Source: Silene latifolia (Eukaryota > Streptophyta > Magnoliopsida > Caryophyllales > Caryophyllaceae). Taken from it: a stretch of 64,000 bases of DNA. The notes beneath the pieces were generated by a model that worked only from the letters and a program-made list of their open reading frames with translations, was not told the origin of the DNA and searched no databases. Position numbers and translations under genes: made by a program. The stretch is from contig NC_133536.1 in the NCBI RefSeq assembly GCF_048544455.1, positions 24,678,152 to 24,742,151 on the forward strand, given 5' to 3'. How positions within the stretch are numbered: the stretch's first letter is position 1; every line of letters begins with the position of its first letter. Shown here piece after piece: positions 57,313 through 64,000 of this stretch.

Positions 57313-60300
57313 ATGGCCTCTCCCAGTTCCACAATTCCAAACCCGTATGAACCACTTTCTCCCTTCCTCGTTCTCAACTTGAACCAATGCATCAAAGTAA
57401 CTCCTCAAATTTATCATTCTTGGACTACTCAAATAAAAGATCATCTTATTGGTTTCGATTTGTTCAAATTCGTTGATGGATCTCACCCATGTCCATCTTC
57501 AACCATAACTAATGCCGAAAAGAAAGAAGGGTCGAACCCGGCTTAACACACTTGGGTTCGTCAAGATCGCCTTATCAAGGGTGCCATACTAGGCACAATT
57601 AACCCGTCCATAACACCTCTTCTTCTCAATGACAAGATTTCCAATGCTGTGTGGACCACTCTTCGTACCACATACGGTAAGGCGTCTCGGAGTTATATTC
57701 TGCAAGTTAAGGAATTCAAGTCTATCTTCAAGGGTGACAAATCTGCCACCGAGTATATGCAAGCCATTCGTACCTCCACGAATAATCTCGCTCACTTAGG
57801 AAAGCCGATGGACGCCGAAGACATCATTGCACATATAATTGAAGGAGTCGATTACGCTAATACAAACCCGTAATTGACGCGGTACGTGCCCGTGACACTC
57901 TTATCTCATTTGATGCCTTTCATGAAAAACTTGTATACCACGACCTCACCTACAAACCGGACCCTCCCTCACCCTCTCTCCCTGCCTCTAGTCACTATGC
58001 TGCCAATTATCGCCGCCTTCCACCACCCAAAAACACCCCTGGTCTCCTACCCAAACTGTCTGCCCCTCTCTCCTACAATCAAAATCTCACCAATTACCCT
58101 ACTACCAATTTTAAAGGACGATGCCAATGGTGTCATAAACTTGGTCATTTTGTTGAAATCTGTCGTGATTTCAAACGTCGCTTCCCCAACATACGATTCC
58201 CTCCCATGCCACGCCACACCAATCAGCCCCAAGCTCACACCGCCGCACAGCTGGTGCCTCGTCAAACCGCGACACCTATCTCCTTGATAGCGGTGCCACC
58301 CATCACATTACCACTGACCTCAACAACCTTGCTCTACACAATTCGTACGATGGTGCCAATGATCTTATCATTGGCGATAGTTCCTCTTTACCCATTGAAA
58401 ATATAGGTTCTTTCTCTTACTCTTCTTCCACTATTCCTCTACAATTTAACGATGTTCTTCATGTTACAACTATATCATGTAATATTATTTCAGTTCCGAA
58501 ACTTTGCTTTGATAATAATGTTATCGCTCTCTTCTCACCTTCTTCTTAGCTTGTTTTATCAAGGACATTCAGACCGGAACGCTTCTTCTTCAAGCCACTA
58601 AACGCAATGGTCTATTCGAATGTTCACCCTCCTCACCGAAGGTCTACTCCAGTTCCACCGTCTCCCTTGAGCTTTGGCATCATCGCCTAGGTCATCCGTC
58701 CTCCAAAGTTCTCAATACTCTTAGTCATTTTGGTAAATTTTCTTTTAAAGACTCCTTATTCAAGTCGTGTTCTGCACGTGCTATTAATAAGAGCCATAAG
58801 CTCCCCTTTTCTAGTTCATCTTTATCTTCTACTGCTCCTTTGCAACTTATTTTTTCCGATGTATGGACTTCTCCGGTTTTAGCTTATGATTCCTTTAAGT
58901 ATTATGTTATTTTCGTTGATCATTACACAAAATATATATATGGTTATATCCCCTCAAACATAAATCCGACACTCACGCTACTTTTCTTCGCTTTAAAGCC
59001 CTCGTGGAAAAATACTTTAATCGCCCCATCTTACAACTTTATTCTGACAATGGGGGTGAATACATCAAACTCACCTCAACTCTTGGTACTCACGGTATAG
59101 GACACCTTACTTCCCCTTCTTGCACTCCCGAGCATAATGGGTATGCCGAACGTCGTCACAGGCACCTCGTTGAAACTGGGCTTGCTCTGCTCTCCCACGG
59201 TCACCTGCCCACGACTCACTGGTCTCACGCCTTAGCTACCGCTGCCTATCTTATAAATAGAATGTCTACTCCTACTCTCAATAATGAATCTCCTTATTTC
59301 AAATTATTAAAACTCAACCCAATTACACTAAATTGCGAAGCTTTGGGTGCCTATGTTACCCTTGGCTCCGCCCCTACACTTCTCATAAACTTGATCCCCG
59401 CTCCATTTCATGTGTCTTTGTTGGCTATTTCTCTTCGTCAAATGTGCTTATCATTGTCTCGACCCTACCACAAATCGAATTTATACCTCTCGTCATGTTC
59501 AATTCGTTGAAACTAAATTTCCCTATCATTCCCTTCAAAACACGGCTTCCTCCTCTCTGCCCTCTCCCTCTCAATGGTGCAATTTCTCACTTACTATCTT
59601 ACCCACTTCCCCCTCTGATCCCGCACCCCTACGCCTACTCCACCTGACTCTCATGTCTTGCCTACTCCACCTGACTCCCATGTCTCGCCTACAACCCCTG
59701 CCTCACCAGTTCAGTCCCCAGCATCACCAGTCACCACTTCTCCTTCTCCTGACTCATATCACTCAAGTCCTTCATATAGCTCCCCTGACTCCCACTCCTC
59801 CGACTCCTCCTATCTTCCCGACTCTCCTATCACCCCTGCATCTCATCCTCAAACCTCTACTCGTGTAATCACTCGTCTAACAAATAACATTATTAAGCCG
59901 AACCCCAAGTATGCCAAAGTCGCTACTCTCAATCCCACATCTCATACTCTACCCTCCACTGTCAAACAAGCTTTGCTTGATCCACGTTGGCGAGCTGCTA
60001 TGGAAGATAAATACAAAGCTCTTACTAAAAATAATACCTGGTTTCTCCTTCCCTCTCAACCCAACTTTAATACCATAGGTTGTAAGTGGGTTTTCCGTAT
60101 CAAGTACAAACCCGATAATACCATCGACAAATACAAAGCTCGTCTCGTAGCCAAAGGCTTTCATCAAAGACCGGTTCTTGACTACACCGCTACTTATAGC
60201 CCTGTTGTCAAACCCACTACAATTCGTTAAAATCTTTCTCTCGCCTTAGCTAATTCCTGGCCCCTCTGACACCTTGATGTAAACAATGCTTTCCTTCAAA

Positions 60301-61505
60301 GTACTCTCTCCGACATTATTTACATGTCTCAACCTCCTTGTTTTTCAAATCCCTCCCTCCCTACTCATGTCTGCAAGCTTCATAAAGCCATATATGGGCT
60401 AAAACAAGCACCTCGTGCGTGGTTCAATGAACTCCGCTCCTATCTTCTATCCTACGGTTTCATCAACTCCATCTCTGACCCATCTCTCTTTTATCTCACC
60501 CGCACCTCTCATTCTCTCTACCTTCTTGTTTATGTTGATGACATAATCGTCACAGGTTTCTCTGCAACTCATCTCACGGCCTTTCTTCAACATATCCATC
60601 ATCGCTTCTCCTTAAAAGATGTCGGCCCACCATCGTACTTCCACGGAATTGAGGTCACACCCAATAAAACTGGACTCCTACTCACCCAAACTAAATACAT
60701 CACTGACCTTCTCACACGCTACAATCTCACCGACTGTAAACCGACACCCACCTCACTAAACCCGTATCCTTCTCTCACCTATTCCGATGGCCCTACCCTT
60801 GCAAATCATTCTGAATATCGTGCTATTCTTGGGTCACTACAATATCTATCCCGTACCCGTCCCGACATTTCCTTTCCTGTGAATAAACTTGCCCAGTTCC
60901 TTCACGATCCTAAAGAGTGTCACTGGTCCGCACTGAAACGTCTGTTACGATATCTTAAGGGTACTTGTGATCTTGGTCTACAATTGCACTCTAGCTCACC
61001 CCTAACTTTACCTTTTGTGATGCTGATTGGGGGGTGACAAGGAAAAATATGTTTCAACAACGGCCTTTCTTGTATATCTTGGTCGAAATCCTATTTCATG
61101 GGTCTCTCGCAAACAAAAAAAACCGTTGCTCTCTCATCCACTGAAGCGGAATTTCGAGCAGTTGCTGAGGTTATAGCTGAAATTATTTGGCTTCGTTCTC
61201 TTCTTTTTGAATTGCGTCTCACAAGCACCTCCGTTCCTGTTATTTATTGTGATAATTTAGGTACCACACATTACTCGGAAAATCCGGTATTTCACTCTCG
61301 TATGAAACATGTTGCTCTCTCCTTTCATTTTGTGCGTGAACATGTTCGCAACAATGACATTCGAATTCAACATGTCCACACTAGTGATCAACTAGCAGAT
61401 GCTCTAACTAAACATCTCCCGCGACCACGTTTTGTCTCTTTACTATCCAAGATTGATCTATCCTCCGGCTTGTCCAACTTGCGGGGGCGTATTAAGGATA
61501 TGTGA
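57313..61505 (+). pseudogene. Copia gag-pol remnant (gag, PR, IN, RT, RH)
   Basis: Gag-like N-terminus starting MASPSSTIPNP with the UBN2-like WTTLRTTYGKASRSYI region (to about 57870). CCHC knuckle CQWCHKLGHFVEIC (near 58115-58160). Protease with LLDSGATHH (about 58285). Integrase with LWHHRLGHPSS, SDVWTSPV, YSDNGGEY and PEHNGYAERRHRHLVE (58670-59200). RT with WRAAMEDKYKAL, NTWFLLP, CKWVFRIKYKPD, LHKAIYGLKQAPRAWF and YVDDIIVTG (59990-60560). RNase H with ALSSTEAEFRAVAE and HVHTSDQLADALTKHLP (61125-61420). Together these copied and inserted the element. All domains are recognisable, but the frame is broken in several places, so the copy is dead. Confidence 0.92.
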
Positions 61506-61718
61506 TCCTTCTCCTAATCCCACAATATTATTGTTAATATTATTATTATCTTTTGTAATCTTTGGTGATCATTTTGTTTCCTTAGTTTTAGGCTTAGAAT
61601 ATGATGTAGTTCTTTGTTCCTTCTTTTATGTAATTCTACTATCTTCCTTATAGTATATAAACATTGTAATTCCTCATCTTTATGCAAGCAATTCATTAAC
61701 CGAATTCATTCTCTTATA
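61490..61718 (+). repeat. 3' LTR of the copia element
   Basis: 229 bp, direct repeat of 57036-57267, followed by AAAAG (61719-61723). Confidence 0.93.
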
Positions 61719-63229
61719 AAAAGTTGGTGAAAGTGGAACAAAAACCAAACTTATTTTTTTCTGTTCATTTCCTCTCATTCATGATAAGGCTAGAAAATTT
61801 CTGAAAAGTTGGTGAAAATGGAGACAAATTATGTGTAGCAAATTTTCTGGAAAATTTCTTAATTTTGGGGGGGAAATGGTATAACAAGTTGTGGGTTGTT
61901 CTGGGATTTTCCTCCATTAACGCAGCAGGATTAGTATGCGCCATTGAGTAAGCAGCCACGAGGGTTCAATGGAAAACACAAAGAAGCCATGGGTGTCATG
62001 TAGAGCACAGGAACCAGTACAGTCGTGGGTCGGTGGGTGTGTCGTGTAATGCACACCCGAACCCATTGTATAATTAATTAAGGGCGAAATTAAATGGCGT
62101 CTTGGAGATTATTGATCAAGGATAAACAATGACCTTGAGAGATTTAATGTAGAAGGGAGGATATTAAAGGAGGTAATATTGAAGGTAAAAGAAAAATTGG
62201 AGTGAATAAAGAATGTTTTTTTTAAAATAATGTTGAAAAATAAAATATTTATCGTTTTGGGTCGTAAATAAACTTATTTGTTAAAATTGTGTCCACGTAG
62301 GCTTGGAATACCATACCGAAGCTAATAAACGGAATAGACACGCCACTAGCATTCGTGAATAAAATCACAACAAAAAAAAAATATTAACCTAAGGTAACCG
62401 ATAGAACAGGTAGTCCTTCCACATGTTTCATTTAGCGGCAAGGGGTACACTAGTTGTTTATATTCCTAGTTAATTTGAAGTATGGATTATTTTGAGAAGG
62501 ACGAATATTTCCATTAAATAACCCTAAAAAATACACTCATGCTCTTCATCCACAATGCAAAGGCTAATACTCGTAGTCTCATACTCGCTTATCACCATCA
62601 AACCGCTACTCGCACCTATCGTAATTCCCAACTGAACGTAGTGCGCGGCAGATGGAGCTTTTTCGCTTATTGGTATCAATAATGTTCGGTCAAACTATCA
62701 AATTGGTAAAAGAAAAATGGAAGGAAATTGCCAGACTTTTAGATCATAAAATCGATATCTAAAGATGGTTCCAAAACATGTTACATTTGTAGAACAGAAA
62801 TCCACAGAGCGGCTGTACAACTACCAAAAGTTACATAAGTTATTCACTCCTCAACCATGAGGCTACTAGACAAATTATTGCAAGAGGACTGAAAATGAAA
62901 CGGTAATATTGATTTACTATGGAGCATTAGATACTACTCAACATACGAGCAAATAACCTTAAAGAGATACGGCAAAACACAATGTAAATACATCAAGTTC
63001 AAACAAAAGCTCCAGTGTCGCTATCAGTACGACTAAGATGATCACATATTCATCATGATCATGTAAAAGTTGAAAATTCAGTTAAAAAAAATATAATTGA
63101 TGACATGGATCCATTGGCTCCAAATAGTTTGAAATCAACACCAAAACACCAATTAATTTGTCAAAGAACCTCATTTAGCCAAAAAAAATCGTTAGAAGAT
63201 TCATAACCACGACCAATGTAAAGTGATCA
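61719..63229. other. Intergenic sequence and 3' flank of the F-box/LRR gene
   Basis: AAAGTTGGTGAAA recurs at 61720 and about 61805, and the first copy abuts the copia element. No gene or element is recognised in 61750-62700. The part next to the stop codon (about 62750-63229) is presumably 3' UTR of the minus-strand gene; A-rich/T-rich words there could serve as polyadenylation signals, but none is decisive. Confidence 0.5.
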
Positions 63230-64000
63230 TCAAAGTGAATAATAATCAATAAGCACATCAAGGGACACCCTGTCATCATCAGAATCAGACAAACCTGAGT
63301 AGCACATAGAGTAATCAATATGGTCGGGATCTGGAATATAATAGGACGAATGACCATAGTCGGCAGTGGAATCGTTAGGGTATAGAAGGTGCATGTTCGC
63401 TAATCTTTTACCCAAATCTCCTGATAAATCGATGTGGAGGCAAGAACGTAAATCCATGGATTTAAGATGAGGGCATCCATCCAGAATTGTTTTCAAACCT
63501 TCATTGTTCATGCTGTTCCCAATTAGTTGAACATGGCGTAGTTTAGGCATGCTTTTAGAAATGGCTAGAGCTTCGTCATTGCATATGTATTTGTCATTAC
63601 TCATGTAATCTTCGTCATTACTCCAGTAATCTTCGTCATTGGACGTGTTATCTGGTAACTTACAACAGACACCATTTAAGCCAAATGATGTCAATGAAGG
63701 GCAAGCATGGCCGATAGCTTCAACTGTCTTATGTGAGAACGAACAATGTATCATCTGGATTTCCTCCAGCATAGGGAGTTTTTTCACTGCTTCGATCAGT
63801 CTTTCAGCAGTCAATGATAAATTATACACATAGCCGAGACGCAGATGTTTAAGATTCTTGCATCTGTTAAAATGTTTTCAGAAATACAAAGATGTATTAA
63901 AAGACAGGATGCACAAAATATAGGGCTGAATGTTTAGTCCATAAATCCAATAAAAAAATTGCCACCAGCTACAATCGAAAACCTGAAGACCAGCACGAGA
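63230..64000 (-). CDS. F-box/LRR-repeat protein gene, 3' part (probable host gene)
   Basis: The last exon 63230-63863 and the end of the preceding one (63983 to beyond 64000) flank a 119-bp GT-AG intron (63864-63982). The exon reads CKNLKHLRLGYVYNLSLTAE, then AVKKLPMLEEIQMIHCSFSH, AIGHACPSLTSFGLNG, SMPKLRHVQLIGNSM, ILDGCPHLKSMDLRSCLHID and LSGDLGKRL, ending LDVLIDYYSL. These are leucine-rich repeats of the plant F-box/LRR-repeat 23 / SKIP19-like family, whose members are substrate receptors of SCF ubiquitin ligases. The F-box itself would be upstream, outside the window. The exon is free of stops. An acidic insertion of three SNDEDY/SNDKY units (about 63590-63655) interrupts the repeats and is encoded by an in-frame minisatellite. 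Expression not shown; it could be one of many tandem paralogues. Confidence 0.85.

Larger units (their letters stand above)
57036..61718 (+). mobile_element. Ty1/copia LTR retrotransposon (decayed, structurally complete)
   Basis: 4.68 kb with short LTRs (57036-57267 and 61490-61718) that run TATTAAGGATA...CTCTTATA and a 5-bp duplication AAAAG (57031-57035 and 61719-61723). The primer binding site TGGTATTGAGCC (57268-57279) is initiator-Met-like. The polypurine tract CTTGCGGGGGCG precedes 61490. Domains run in copia order: gag, protease, integrase, RT, RNase H. Short LTRs and total size fit an Ale/Retrofit-like lineage (inference). LTRs look about 93-95% alike by eye, and the coding region has several breaks, so it is an old copy. 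Confidence 0.93.

Noticed and set aside
1-64000. tRNA, rRNA or snoRNA genes
   Set aside because: Only tRNA-complementary primer binding sites (13058-13075, 30408-30425, 33250-33261, 57268-57279) were found; no complete RNA gene was recognised by eye.

Overview
This window is a nested stack of transposable elements from a flowering-plant nuclear genome, almost certainly a eudicot. The evidence is plant L1 LINE proteins, Athila-, Tat- and Tekay-type LTR signatures, plant Helitrons carrying RPA-like genes, Stowaway, hAT and PIF MITEs, and the end of an F-box/LRR gene. The abundant palindrome TACTCGATCGAGTA suggests Caryophyllaceae to me, but that is recollection, not proof. No prokaryotic feature, CRISPR array, rRNA or tRNA gene was seen.

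The framework is two Helitron copies facing away from each other. The right copy (about 39.47-52.3 kb, + strand) has an RPA70-like gene (39934-44125), a middle segment with its own promoter-like sequence on the opposite strand (44126-46789), and the Rep-helicase gene (46790-52314). The left copy is its inverted partner on the - strand. It is cut by later insertions into four segments: 716-2429, 7484-7859, 14659-20350 and 39290-39464. The arms of this inverted repeat are at least 9 kb before insertions, and its centre is near 40.3 kb. Both copies are decayed.

The left copy was invaded by an L1 LINE (2430-7483), an Athila-like non-autonomous LTR element (7860-14658, itself hit by a Stowaway and a hAT MITE) and a Tekay-like non-autonomous LTR element (20351-39289). 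The left LTR of the Tekay-like element was then invaded by an 11.8-kb Tat/Ogre-like element (21240-33006) that keeps one gag-like ORF. The right copy was invaded by a hAT element (42292-43560) that later received a solo LTR (42524-43122). Most of these insertions are bounded by target-site duplications, and the other Helitron arm supplies the empty site for the four large insertions and the hAT.

To the right lie two or three MITEs (53.2-55.7 kb), one split by a solo LTR of the Tekay-like family, then a decayed Ty1/copia element (57036-61718), then the 3' part of the only probable host gene, an F-box/LRR gene on the - strand (63230 to beyond 64000). A further LTR of the Tekay-like family runs off the left edge (1-715).

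The most unusual signal is regulatory. Three unrelated LTR families each carry an array of short palindromes, and in each the array is joined to a related 50-100 bp module (sharing TGGCGTTGGAAAGCTAAGA in two of them). In the LTRs the array sits just upstream of the TATA box. I found no new cellular system.
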